From Panaeolus papilionaceus (lineage: Eukaryota; Basidiomycota; Agaricomycetes; Agaricales), in contig JADNRZ010000013.1 in NCBI GenBank assembly GCA_015501605.1, positions 186,001-250,000 of the forward strand: DNA of 64,000 nt. Direction: 5' to 3'. Each line of letters opens with the position of its first letter. Position 1 is the first letter of the stretch. A program made the position numbers and the translations under genes. Of this stretch, positions 1 to 10,980 are shown one piece after another. The notes beneath the pieces were generated by a model. That model saw nothing but the letters and a program-made list of their open reading frames with translations, ran no database searches and had not been told where the DNA came from.

Positions 1-351
1 AAGACATGAGAAAGAAAAAAAGAAACACATTGCGAGAAAGTAACGAGGACATTCCTAATCGGAAACAAAGGATGTTGTGTTGAAGACATAGAGCTCCCCG
101 TATTCTACTGTTACCATCGAGAACGCAAACCTTTCCTCGGTAACAGAGAACCAGCGCCGAGACGAGGTACATGTATCATGCTGCAGAATGGCGGTTCCGC
201 ATGATACATTACCAGAAGCCATCTGCTCGAGCTAGGTGTCGGGATTGTAGCCAGTATAGGTATAAAAGGACAGATAAAGGTATCTTAGAGCCTCTTTCAA
301 GGTTGCTCAGGCTGGTGTAGTATAAATCGCACAATTTCGAAGTTGTGTTCT
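1..351. other. Window edge, no gene recognised
   Basis: No convincing coding frame. A TATA-like tataaat at about 321-327 lies about 30 bases before the start codon of the candidate gene at 352. Confidence 0.3.
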
Positions 352-847
352 ATGTTTGCGCCAAGTAGCAGTTTTTTACAAACGGCAGCTCTGGCAATGT
401 TCTTTACGGGCACCCTTTGTGAGTCACATACTCTATGGATGCACAACTTTAACGACATATACCTTTATTTGGAGCACCCTCCAAGCTCGATAAATTCTAG
501 GTGCCGCGGAGACAAGCGAAGCTCTCCCTAACATCAAGCATAATGTGGCGTCACTGAGCGTGATAAGTGGGAATCATCCGTCTGATAGGAGCAGAAACAG
601 ATATATAAATAGTACTAATGCCTATGGGTAATAAATTAGGACAAAATATTCGTTACAAGACGGAGAGATGCCTCGAGGACTGAACATCAGGGCGAACAAG
701 AACAAGACGCTCGCGCTCCAGGTGAGTACTCCTTATTTAGAAGGTGTTTCCTAAAATGGCACAGGTGATGGCATCAGTCCACTGATCAAGCCTCAAGGCG
801 GCAAGAGTCGAGACAACAAAATTACAAACGCAGACGGTCTTGACTAG
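352..847 (+). CDS. Candidate small secreted protein, four short exons
   Basis: Four exons can be joined at GT-AG sites: 352-418, 501-559, 691-721 and 765-847. They give 79 residues with all phases closing. The N-terminus (MFAPSSSFLQTAALAMFFTG...) is a typical signal peptide, with likely cleavage near TLCAA. The remainder is short, hydrophilic and has no family I recognise. The exon 2 donor (gtgata at 560) was chosen because it restores the frame with exon 3. Reading on past it gives an alternative ending within exon 2 at the taa near 633. A TATA-like tataaat precedes the start. This could be a small secreted effector-type protein or a chance set of open frames, and only transcripts would decide. 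Confidence 0.33.
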
Positions 848-1108
848 TGAAGACCATGCGAAAGTTTAGGCTCAGGTTGAATAAGCGATTCGGGTGAAAT
901 GATGTCTTTCGACTCAATGTCAAGACTATCAACCTCCTCTTTCTCAACCAACTTCTGATCGATAAAGATCATTGCTCAATACAGCACTCCCATATATTTT
1001 CTTTCTGTGTATCTGAAGGTAATTCAATAAACATTCGAGAGGCCTTGAGACTATGAGGGGCGTATTAGGATGGTTATCTAGCATTATGCATGAATCCTGA
1101 GCTCACCT

Positions 1109-1341
1109 TCAGTGAGGTGGTGAAAGGAAATCAGCGTCCTTGCGCATTTCACCCGAATGAATTGCAGGTTCTGCCACCATCACAACGTCAATTGAGACCA
1201 ACGTCTAATACTCCCTACAATCTCTAATTAGTCAACACCCGCGATATGAAAAGACGGGTACATACCTTTTGCAACGGGCATGGCAGCCAAGTTGACGAGG
1301 AAAAGGGACCCTGCTAAAAATATGGTGCTAATAAAAGGCAT
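1109..1341 (-). CDS. Candidate small secreted peptide, two exons
   Basis: On the minus strand an ATG at 1341 opens a frame reading MPFISTIFLAGSLFLVNLAA..., a strong signal-peptide pattern. It continues over a gtatgt...cag intron (1171-1265) into a second exon that stops at 1109, for about 45 residues. A further gtgagc donor lies a few bases past the stop, so the 3' UTR may be spliced or the stop may be a decay mutation. There is no family resemblance. It lies tail to tail with the candidate secreted gene at 352-847. Function is unknown and the model rests only on the signal peptide and splice signals. Confidence 0.28.
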
Positions 1342-2766
1342 GGTTTGAATAGATGGGGTTATATGTGGAGCTCAAAGAAAGCCTTAGAGAGATATTTTGT
1401 CATATTAACTTTAGAGCCTATGTTCCACGGAATTGTGGGGTAGTTCAAAGGCCTGAAATTGGGGTATTACTGTGCCAATGCAAGTAGGTTTTATACTATA
1501 TGTCCAACGGTATTCAATAAAGTGCTATAAATACCAAGAAAGCTCATACGAGTACATTATCGTTTAACTAAAGCAAAAGGATGTGACTCGTGAAAGATGT
1601 TTCGCGCAGCAGATGCACGACACCGCCTGTATTGAAGTACAGCCCACAGAGCAAGCAGCCCACCATTGCGCGTGCCTATTTTCTGATGCTCCCGATAATT
1701 GCCTCTTTACCTCTCGCTGCTTGTCTCCAGAGGGAACTCGGTCAACAAGACTTTGCCTAGGGATAGCAAGCTTTGTCTTGCCAGAAAACCACCCTGGCTA
1801 CATAAGGGCGGAAGTTGAAAATGCTTCGATAACCACGCGCCTCATGTTGAATCCGTACAAGTATACCTAAGTGTTTATTGCGACTTATTTCACCCATCCC
1901 ATTCTTGTATATAAGCTTCCCATCCACAAGATCACTACGCAGTGTGAGATCACAGCAGAAGACTCTCATTGGGCGAATGCCGCGACACATTGTGGTCACA
2001 CGAGGGGATTGTAAAATCCAACATGGTTGTGCGAGTGAACTCCAAGAAGCCAACGTAGATGTTCTGAATCAGAAACAAAGAAGATATAAAAATCTCTCAA
2101 GCGACTTACGACCTCACACTTGTGCTGACTGCAATGGAGACTCAATGCGACCGCCTGCTCTTCGAGGTTCGAGGACCTCCTACTATGGTCGGCGGCAGAT
2201 CAACAGAATAGATGGTGCCGGAAAGTTGTATGATGTTCTGAACCTTGAAGCAATTTGTCTCATCAATAGCTCTACAAGTCAATGCTGGGACCGGGATTCA
2301 TCAATGCTTCGTAACGGAAAAGTCGATGCCGGTCGGGCTAAAGGGCCGCCAGTAGCTTTCCAGCGTATAATCTCAAACATCTTGTACATGTTAGTATGTA
2401 CTAGTCAACTTATATACGATATGTTCACAGCCTGACGGTCGTCTCAGATGTACTTTGCAACTTCGAGGTCAGCTCCAAACAATCCATTTCTACTGGTGTA
2501 TCCGAAGAAACGTGGCGCGATCCGTGACCCATAGGCACAGTACCAGTGCGCCTGCTAAGTATATATCATAAGCCAGTGTCTTAATTAAGTCCTCGAAATT
2601 CCAACGCGCAACGTCGACATACATACGAAGTACTGACGCACACATACAGGCTATACTGGTCAAAATTGTTATACAAAGAAGCTTGGGTTGGCTCATTATA
2701 TCCATACGTCTCAAGATCTAATAAAGTCCGAACGTTCAAATCCAAACAAAAATCACCAATCCACCA
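1342..2766. other. Gene-poor stretch
   Basis: Open frames of up to 185 codons occur here (for example plus strand 1878-2435), but none shows a domain, a signal peptide or plausible composition. No repeat was recognised. Confidence 0.3.
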
Positions 2767-3483
2767 CTAATTCAACTTCACCCCCTTCAAAATCCCCACA
2801 AACGGATCAGGCCTATCCGGATTCGGCTTATACTCCGTCAAATTCTGCGCCAGCGTCCTCGCATCCCTCCCCACCTTCCCATCGCCCAACATCCTCTCCA
2901 AAAACGCAGCAGCAAGATCAATCCCCGACGTCACACCCGCCGCACTCCACACCTTCCCATCCACAATCCACCTCCTATCACCCACCCACGTCACATTGTG
3001 GTTGATCAACCCGTTCGCGGCAGCGACTTTGAGTGCTACTTTATTAGACGCGACGCGGTGCCCGTTTAAGACCCCTGTTTGTGCGAGGACCATTGAGCCG
3101 GAGCATACGGTGAGGAGGCCTTTAAGGGAAGGGTCTTTCCAGACCTTCTGCACGAACTTGATAGTCGCGTCAGGGAGGACCATGAATGGATCCGGGCCAG
3201 GGACGAGGAGATAATCGAGCTTGGGCGCTTTCTCGAACGTCGTAGTGGGGATCAACGCTGGGCCTGACGACGCATTGACAGGGTTGAGGTTATGCGAGAT
3301 GTAGTGCCAGTTGATGATAGGCGCGTGATCGACGATAGCTGGGTTAACGTCTGGGTTGATGTCCGGAATAGGCTTGACGTAATCGTAGCTGTGAACCTGG
3401 AGGTAGTCCACTGGTCCTGCCATGTCGAGGAATTGGAAAGAGGGGAGTAATAAGACTCCGAATGTCCAGGTTGGATTGACCAT
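2767..3483 (-). CDS. DJ-1/PfpI family protein (class I glutamine amidotransferase-like)
   Basis: An intronless frame of 238 residues. It begins with the beta-alpha start of the fold (FGVLLLPSFQFLDMAGPVDY), which carries the Asp-x-x-Gly-Pro segment seen in PfpI/isonitrile-hydratase-like proteins. Around residues 120-140 the nucleophile elbow reads VCSGSMVLAQTGVLNGHR, with the conserved Cys. A later SAAGVTSGIDLAAAFLER segment matches the family's C-terminal helix region. The length is usual for a single-domain cytosolic member. Known members include glyoxalase III, isonitrile hydratases and stress proteins, and the substrate cannot be told from sequence. No signal peptide is seen. Confidence 0.85.
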   Translation of the reverse strand: MVNPTWTFGVLLLPSFQFLDMAGPVDYLQVHSYDYVKPIPDINPDVNPAIVDHAPIINWHYISHNLNPVNASSGPALIPTTTFEKAPKLDYLLVPGPDPFMVLPDATIKFVQKVWKDPSLKGLLTVCSGSMVLAQTGVLNGHRVASNKVALKVAAANGLINHNVTWVGDRRWIVDGKVWSAAGVTSGIDLAAAFLERMLGDGKVGRDARTLAQNLTEYKPNPDRPDPFVGILKGVKLN

Positions 3484-5339
3484 TGTGAAGCTTTCTGGTT
3501 ACGCGCTTTAGATTGTGTGTTGGCTCTGGTTTGAAAACGATTCGAAAGCCTGCTTTTATAGTGTGCAGTCGTTCCTCTATGCGTTTCGATGAGTGTGTCT
3601 GTAAGCATGTAACTGCTGCGCACCTCGATACACCAACGCGTCCGAGTAGTCTCCACTGTATCATGATCCCTGCTAACCTAAAGCGAATATCAACGCAAAG
3701 CCACCTAATGAACGATAGAAGCACTTTCGAATGTATTCAGATGACCAAAGGTTTGTAAGACAACCTCGAGGTTATCTCCTGAAGCAGTTAACACCACCGA
3801 CCGACAAACCCGCTGTTGCCTATAAAAATACGACCGCGCATGCTTCTCGAATGTCAATCAATGTGGAGTACGAAACGAACATCACAGTTCCGTTATCGAA
3901 GGACCAAATTGAAATAGAGACATAAGCGCCGAAACGCGTCGAAAAGTTCCGACATGAGACTGCCTTGTCAGTCAAAGTCGAAGCAATTAGGCGCTACAAG
4001 TTACAAAATGCGAAATTTCAAGCCAAAGTTCAAACAGGATTCAAAATGGATGATATATTGAGAAGTTTGATATCGTAAATACAGCAGGTAGCGAGAAAAG
4101 TGCTTACGCACATCCTCTTACGACTGGACACTCCTCCGGGCCGAAAAAAGATGAATTCCACATTTATCGCAATAACCAACAAGCATTCGTTCTAGAAGAG
4201 ATTCCAGACAATATTTTCAGCGTTCCAAAACAAGGAGTTCCCGAGTCAAGGCCAATATATCTCTCGCTGTTATCACGGATAAACAAAAATTCTCCAAGCA
4301 AAAGCGTGACAAATTTTCAAGACAGGGTTTACTGGTAGCGAGTTCCCGAGTCAACGCCAAGGGTTCCCGAGTCAGAGGCCTTGACTCGGGAACTTCGTGA
4401 TGTGATGCAGGCGATAAGGACCACAAGGGGATACGTCGAGAAGAAAAAAAGATGAGGACGGAGAGACGGTCACGATGGTCAATGGCCTAGACCGAGCGAT
4501 GCTGAGTAAGAATTGCGTGATTATCCGACGTTGTCCGATGATGAACCAGGGTGTTGGACGGAATAGGCGATGCGTGGATGGATGCAGGAAGTGAACAGCG
4601 GCGACCGATGGTCAAGAAAATAAACGATGACAAACAATGGGAGCCAAATGTGGGTGGTAGTGATGGGCGGTGGTAGGGCACAGTGAGCGTTCAAGGTCAT
4701 GATGAGTTAGAAGCGATGAGCAGAGGATAAACTGGATGAAGGGCGGTCATGGAAGAACATAGCAAACTGAGAAGCATACCGCTTTACTATATGTCTAGTG
4801 ATGACTATACCATACTCCAAGGTTATTAGAGTAAGAGAAAGGGAGGAGATAACGGGCTAGAAGACTGCATTCTAACGATTATATGAGATAGAAACAGGTC
4901 AGGAGGAAGGGAAGAAGGGAGAAAAAGACGAGGGATAGGTGTTTGGTGGAGGAGAGAAAGAAAAGACGCAAAGGATGCGGCATTTTTCAGCTGCCCTTTA
5001 TATTCGTGACTGAGGGATGATGTGATGAGGCCTTTGAGCGTCACGGATTAATGCGATTGGCTGCTCATTATTTCAGAGACCCCAGTCACCTTGAGGCATT
5101 TCTTTTTTCTTCGTTCGCTTAATCTGTTCCCGCAGCACCTTGCCTCACCGTACAACTTGAATGGAAAAACTTTTAGTTCTGTAGCAACACCACCACTATC
5201 ATACAATCTAAAGCCAAGACTAATTATTACATGTCCCCCAGTCTCCCTATTTTTTACCTTCTAACCCAGGCAAACTAAACATCTAAGAAAAACAAGAAAT
5301 AATCAATAAACCTCCTCATCATATGCAAAAAAAATCGAA
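3484..5339. other. Intergenic region with short inverted-repeat element
   Basis: There is no convincing gene between the DJ-1-like gene and the protease, only short frames without domains. It holds the repeat element at 4234-4396. Confidence 0.4.
4234..4396. repeat. Inverted-repeat element with internal copies of the same motif
   Basis: The 20-base arm at 4234-4253 (GGAGTTCCCGAGTCAAGGCC) is matched with one mismatch, as an inverted copy, at 4377-4396. Two further direct partial copies (GTTCCCGAGTCA core) lie at about 4340-4358 and 4362-4375. The span is about 163 bases and has no coding capacity. The layout resembles a small non-autonomous DNA element or a degenerate repeat cluster. I could not define a target-site duplication. 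Confidence 0.5.
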
Positions 5340-6620
5340 TTAAAATACCTCAAAAATAGTTTCAGAAGGCACACCCCATCCTCTAACACCTTCGATTCGA
5401 TTATCCATCCTACTCCCAAGCATAACCCCAACCACCGACCCACTATCCTCATCCACAAGAGGCCCACCACTCGAGCCTACCGTCGGCAACGGCCTAAATA
5501 GCATATGCGAAAGGCTATCATACGTTCCAGGCTATCAAATACAAGTTGTCATCAAGTCAGAACTTCGATATCTCAACAATCGATAAGCCAGAAAAAAATG
5601 CCTCACCTCTGCCTCGCGACCCGCAAAGTCTCGATACCCTAACACCTTGCCACGTACCCACCTCCCCCACGTATCTCCAACCCATGGATTCCAGCCCGGC
5701 TCAGATGGGTTCTGTTGTTGAACAAAGTGCGCTCGAATAGTCGTGTCGCGATGGACAGGATAAGGCGACACAGGTAGAGGGTGTATCGCTCCCTTTGGAA
5801 TCCGACATGACAACAGTAGCAGATCTGACCGAGGAAGAGCCGTAACCACCTCATCCACCAAATAGATGCGGAGATCATCCCCTGCGCCCACAAGCACGAA
5901 TGAGCCAGATACCCTTGCTGGTCGTTTTGTTATCTCCGATACGAACAGAGGTGAATGTCGAATCTTCAATAGTTCAACAAGGCATTCGAAAAAGACCATA
6001 TAAAACAGTCAGCCAATTAAGCCCATCAACTATACCATAACCCCATAAAGAAAGGTAGGTTTGAACACACTCACCTCTTCCAAAGTGTGCGCACACGTCA
6101 AGATCAGCGTCTCATCCCTCTCCGCATTCCTTCTCTTCGCATTCAGCGCAAACCCAGACGAAATCGTGATCTTATGCTCTCCCTCGTTCTCCAAACAATA
6201 AGCAACAGTAACCACATTCCTCGCAGCATCATATACCCCACTCCGCATATCCGGTTTCCGATCTTCAGCAGGCCGGGATTCATAGGGCAGAGAAACATCC
6301 AAGATTGTACCAGCAGAATGAATGTACTGGTGCACCAAATGCGGGAGCGACGATCGATGCTGACGAGATGCAGCTTGGAGGATGTGCCTGTCGAGGAGCG
6401 GCGGCACAGGTGGTCGTACTTTCAGCTCTTCAAACCCAGGCGGCGGTCTCGCGATGATAGAGTCTGAAACAGTGGCGAAGCTTGCGGAACCCCGAGGTGC
6501 TGATTTAGCATTACTGTCTGCTCTAATATTCGAGCATGGTTGTGAGAATAGACATCTGGTTAGTGTGAGGTTTGAAATGGATCGAGGATTTCTCCTCAGC
6601 ATTGTGGATGTGAAGGTCAC
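5340..6620 (-). CDS. Trypsin-like serine protease, possibly mitochondrial
   Basis: Three exons (6620-6075, 5963-5607, 5531-5340) close in frame to 364 residues. The triad can be read across them: His in ILTCAHTLEE, Asp in PRSDLLLLS, and Ser in VGSSGGPLVDE followed by SVVGVMLGS. This is the chymotrypsin/HtrA-type fold. The N-terminus is rich in Arg, Ser and Thr with few acidic residues (MLRRNPRSISNLTLTRCL), like a mitochondrial presequence rather than a secretory signal. No PDZ domain is present. Intron 1 lies directly after the catalytic His. The exon 2 acceptor (5964-5966, aag) is less certain than the rest. Substrate unknown. Confidence 0.75.
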
Positions 6621-7014
6621 TTTTCGAGCATGCTGGTTACTGCAAGATCACTTGAAGTTACAGTGGCGATGACGTCAAAATGCTGTGCTTTCAGGTGATG
6701 ATATCGGATAGTAGCGGACCGGGAGCCTGAAGGGCAGTCAAGATAAGTTTTCGGGCGACATACAGCTGCTAGCCATGATGTACGTGCTATTGAAGCTTGA
6801 GTGTATGGAGGTTATTGAAAGGGCGTGAGACGATCGCTTTGATGTGTTTGGATCGAGCGCCAAGTTACCCAATGGGCTTCAACGCCGACAGAGTGATTTA
6901 GTATACCAATCAACGCTTCGAGGAATACACCAAGTACGAATCACAGTATTAATTCCCAAAAAAACCCCTTGAGTTTTCGCATCTCTACTTCTTATACAGA
7001 TCCAAACCACTACC

Positions 7015-8226
7015 CTATCGAGATTCGAGCCCTTCGGACACCTGCGACTCGACCACAGCAGGCTTCTCCAAATTCAAAGGATGCCTCCACCCAACCTCAT
7101 GCCCGTTTTCCATCATCGGTTCCACAAACCCACGAAACATCCACGGCTTCGAATCAACATCACCTCCACCACTACCCACCATCTCCTCGTCCCTCTCACC
7201 CTCTTTCCTCTTCTCCTTCCCTTTCCCCTTCTCCTTTTCCTTATCACCAACCTCACCACCCATCTCCCTCGCCCACCTCATCCCATATCCCTCTACCACC
7301 CTCACCTCGTATACTAACACCTCATGCGGCAACCAATGCAAATTCCTCCACGTCGCCCCCTCCACAATCCTAAAAAATACCTCGAGCGCCCGAGCGTTCA
7401 CTACCGCGAGCGGCCCTTTGGGGTTCCCCCACCATCCCGTGGGCTCGGGTTCTTTTTTCTTCTTTTTCTTCTCTTTTGGTTTGGGAGTGTTGGTGTTCGT
7501 GGTGTCGTTTGAACCTTCGGCTTCGAGTTGTTCCGCTGCTCGTTGCGGAATCGAGTCAATCTCCCCAGGCTCAGGCGTAGGCTCATTCACAGGCACAGGC
7601 ATCGATCGATGCGCATGCTTAGCCCACGCCCTCGCACCAGCGCTCATCCCAACTCTGTTAGGCACCAAATACGCCTTCAAACACTCTTCAACGCTTGGCG
7701 GCGCCGAACCGAGTGCTGACCCCGTTGTAAGCGCGAGTCCCTGCGCGAGTTGTTTGAAGAGTGGGGTTTGGGCAAATTCTAGATCCTCTTGAGAGAGAAG
7801 CTCAGAGTCAGCGTCTTTGTTTTCGGCAGATGGGAGCACAGAGGAAGGAGGGAGGTGTGCGAGGATACGCGATACACGCACACGATCGTCATGTGCGTTA
7901 GGTAGTTCTGTGTGACCAACGCATTGAGGATCAGGAATGGGAGTTCTTGGAACCATTTCGAGAGCAATTTGCCATGGAGGTGGGTCGAAGTCAGGGACAG
8001 GCATAGGCTGCCATTCGCGTCGCTTGTACGGTGCTTGTTGACGGTCTTTTTTGGTTGTGTCTATTATTGCATCTTTCGATTCCTCGGTGAGCCCGGAGCT
8101 ACTATTTGGAGTGTAGATGTAAGATTGGGAGAGGGTGTCAGTAGGAGGAGCTGAACTCGATTCATCCAACGTGAGGGTTCCGACAGGTGGAAGCGTCTCG
8201 GTATCGGCAGGTGAACTCATAAACAA
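7015..8226 (-). CDS. Unrecognised protein with conserved-looking C-terminal half
   Basis: A single exon of 403 residues, with a second in-frame Met at residue 3. The first half is Pro/Ser/Thr-rich and probably disordered. A Lys run (KPKEKKKKKKEPEPT) at about 240-260 resembles a nuclear localisation signal. The ordered-looking part follows: a Trp/aromatic-rich stretch (GWWGNPKGPLAVVNARALEVFFRIVEGATW... LPHEVLVYEVRVVEGYGMRW), an acidic/Lys-rich insert of about 40 residues, then PWMFRGFVEPMMENG. Long frames on the opposite strand here are codon-bias shadows. I do not recognise a family. Confidence 0.65.
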   Translation of the reverse strand: MFMSSPADTETLPPVGTLTLDESSSAPPTDTLSQSYIYTPNSSSGLTEESKDAIIDTTKKDRQQAPYKRREWQPMPVPDFDPPPWQIALEMVPRTPIPDPQCVGHTELPNAHDDRVRVSRILAHLPPSSVLPSAENKDADSELLSQEDLEFAQTPLFKQLAQGLALTTGSALGSAPPSVEECLKAYLVPNRVGMSAGARAWAKHAHRSMPVPVNEPTPEPGEIDSIPQRAAEQLEAEGSNDTTNTNTPKPKEKKKKKKEPEPTGWWGNPKGPLAVVNARALEVFFRIVEGATWRNLHWLPHEVLVYEVRVVEGYGMRWAREMGGEVGDKEKEKGKGKEKRKEGERDEEMVGSGGGDVDSKPWMFRGFVEPMMENGHEVGWRHPLNLEKPAVVESQVSEGLESR

Positions 8227-9634
8227 AGCGCTGGGAGGACGAAAAGATCTGAATAGGGTGCTTTTGAGAAATTACTTGCTTCAAATTGACAGGGATTTAG
8301 AAGGTGTATTTGTCCAATCGAAGTGATCACAATGTAAACAGATGGTGGATGGGACAGTGGGTCTGAACAAGGAATCGCAGTCCAAGTGAATACGCAATCA
8401 TAACGTAAAACGTGGATCAAAATTACAGTACGTAACACTCGAGTTTTGCGCGTTTGGTCTTTCCAAAATCCCAACTCAAATGACGATAGATATACGGAAG
8501 GATTAAAGGCCAAGTGACGATAATCAACAGCATCGAGTACATCACCATTACCGATGTTGACTGATATTAGGAATGGAAGCTAACGAACAAGTTCGAAGTT
8601 CGAACCGAGTTGATTCCACACTGCACAACCACCATAACCTTGCACCCGATAGCCTAAGGATGCGAACAAAACTAGTGCTCACCGTCCGCCTGGGGTTGCA
8701 ATCAAAACGCGTTAATGGGGAAATAAGCAAACAAAGATAGAAAACCCTGGAGACTCAAGAGCCGTTGGCAGAGTTTGGGTAGGGAGGGTTTACATGACAG
8801 ATGAGCAGGGTCTGAACAAAGCAAGATCGTCGGGTGACAATGTGAAGAGTGGAAAGAGAGACAGGGGTAGCGGAGGTATAGAGTGAAAATGGAAATAAAT
8901 TGATGGAAATTAGTGGAGAATATTACTGTGGGGGGAATGTAAGCGGAAGCATCGAGGTCTCGAGATCAACTTATCCGCTTCGAGTCGTGTGATTGATTAA
9001 AAGGTATGTGATACCTGAAAATAATGTGTGCCCACTGCCCAGCGCTCAATAGGATGTTAGCCTCAGGGTCCTAACTGCAATTTAGTCTCAATGTACCTAG
9101 AAAAATACCTCAAATTCACATCTGATACGTTCAACACACTTGCCAAGATTCAAACATGCACAGAAAGCGCACATTAGAAATATTCCGCATCACGGAATTG
9201 TTCTATGTTGTTGAGTGTCGGTTAGTGGAGGGTCATCAAGAAATTTAAGGAAGAAGTAAACTGTAAACCCCCGGTCAAAGTTTCATAGCAGCTCATGAAA
9301 TAAAAGCTCCTAGAAGTCTTCTAAAAGTATAGCAGCACAGGCTCCAAAGATCCAGTCTACTTAATTGCAAAAAAAAAACACCTCGACGAACATGCATGAT
9401 GAATGAAATTCAAAAAAGCGGAAAGTGATGAAACGACCCTGATTTAGTGGCTGTGTCGTGAAAGTCACGGGTACAATTAAACTGCCATTAATCGCGCGAC
9501 AAACGAGCCCATTGTTCACTGTTCCCCTATTACGACCCATCCTTCATAAAAGACACCCACATGTACAACTTCACGTTCATTCTCTCTCAATACACCCATC
9601 TTGGTGCCACCCACCACTATCCACGACCACCGCC
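8227..9634. other. Intergenic, no gene seen
   Basis: There are only short frames without domains and an A-run near 9368. It should contain the divergent promoters of the genes at 8226 (minus) and 9635 (plus). Confidence 0.4.
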
Positions 9635-10875
9635 ATGTCATCACGAAGAGAAACCTTACGGTCAGCAACATACCTAAGATGCAGACTCCCCATCGAACTC
9701 GTGTACCTCATCTTCGACGCGCTCGCAAACTGTCCATCCGGGCTCTCCAAGCTCGTCGCGCTCCACCCGCGCTTCAAGCTCCACATCGAGCGCATGCTCT
9801 ACCAGCGCCGCGTCTACTTCAAAGACCGCTCAGCCCACATCGGGTTTCTTAGTACCATGACGAAGAGCAAGCGCCTTGCAGCGAATGTCCTGCACTACGA
9901 ACTCAGGTCGCCTGCAGAGCATGGGGGGTGGGAGACGGACGACATCGACAAGGTCGCGCCTGCCGTAGCGAATATGGTCAACCTCAGGCTGTTCCGCGTG
10001 GACATGTGGCAGCACAATCCGTTCGACCCGGACGAGCTATTCCAAGCGCTCAAGAACAAGCAGCTCGTCGTCTTCGAATGGGAATCGTGGTGCCGGAAAC
10101 AGGAGATAACAGACTTGTTAAGAACCCAACCGCACATAACGCACCTCAAGACGCAGTTCATGACCATGCCGGGAAAACCCCTTCAGAGAGAGTGTTGTCG
10201 GAAGTTGTGGTATCTGAATGGTGACAGAGCCGTGATGAATTCGATCATGCCTTATAGGAATATCGAAGTTCTGATTTGGACACCGTTGATGCCTGAAGGG
10301 AATGATCCTCTGCATCCTCTAGTAGCGGCTGCGGTCGACCGACTTCGTGCGCTGTCATACGACGGCAAGCGCGCGCGCCAACTTCCTATCCACCTCATCA
10401 ACGGTCTAGGGCGTCGACTCGAGGTGTTGCAAGTCACCTTTGATAACGCAGTAGTAAGCGCCACTCCGCCCCTCATTCTTTTACGCTTGACTCATAAATA
10501 TCACAGCACCCCGTCTTCCTCGAAGTCATCGAACGCATGACAAGCCTCAAAACACTCATCATCATGTGTTTGCACGGGGGACAAGAGGAATACATACACC
10601 TTGGAACCGAAATCCTCGCTCATATCGCCCAACCATGCCCCACGTTACAGACCATCTACATCTCCAAAGCCATCCCCTCGGCCAAGGCCATATCACCCTG
10701 GCATCCCTACGAACAATGGAGGATTACGAGGTGTCTTGCCCCGGAGCAACCTGATCCGCCTGTTGACCCGCCTGCTACGATAGTTGAGTCTGTGACTTTG
10801 CAAAAAACGGAATATGGTGATAGATTTCATATACTCGTAGACGAGATGCGGAGGGAGAAGCACCCCAGTTCATGA
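9635..10875 (+). CDS. F-box-like protein
   Basis: Two exons (9635-10453 and 10507-10875), separated by a 53-base intron, close to 395 residues. The start used is the ATG at 9635. An upstream in-frame ATG at 9458 exists but sits in poor, UTR-like sequence. Near residue 15 the segment CRLPIELVYLIFDALAN...LSKLVALHPRFK matches the start of an F-box-like fold. The rest is a Leu-rich array without clear repeats. F-box proteins bring substrates to SCF ubiquitin ligases through Skp1. It differs from the four-gene F-box family at 32-41 kb in lacking the N-terminal coiled coil. Confidence 0.55.
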
Positions 10876-10980
10876 CTGGTACCCGTATGCACATACATAT
10901 GTACAAGATAACAAATTAAATGTACTTTTATCCCCATGCCTTATGCACACACAATAGATCTCATACACATGCACATTCCT

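Noticed and set aside
1878..2435. 185-codon open frame on the plus strand
   Set aside because: No domain, no plausible composition and no splice context. Overlapping frames on the other strand are equally long.
2688..3005. Ser/Pro/Thr-rich plus-strand frame
   Set aside because: It is the antisense shadow of the DJ-1/PfpI gene, and its composition follows from that gene's codon bias.
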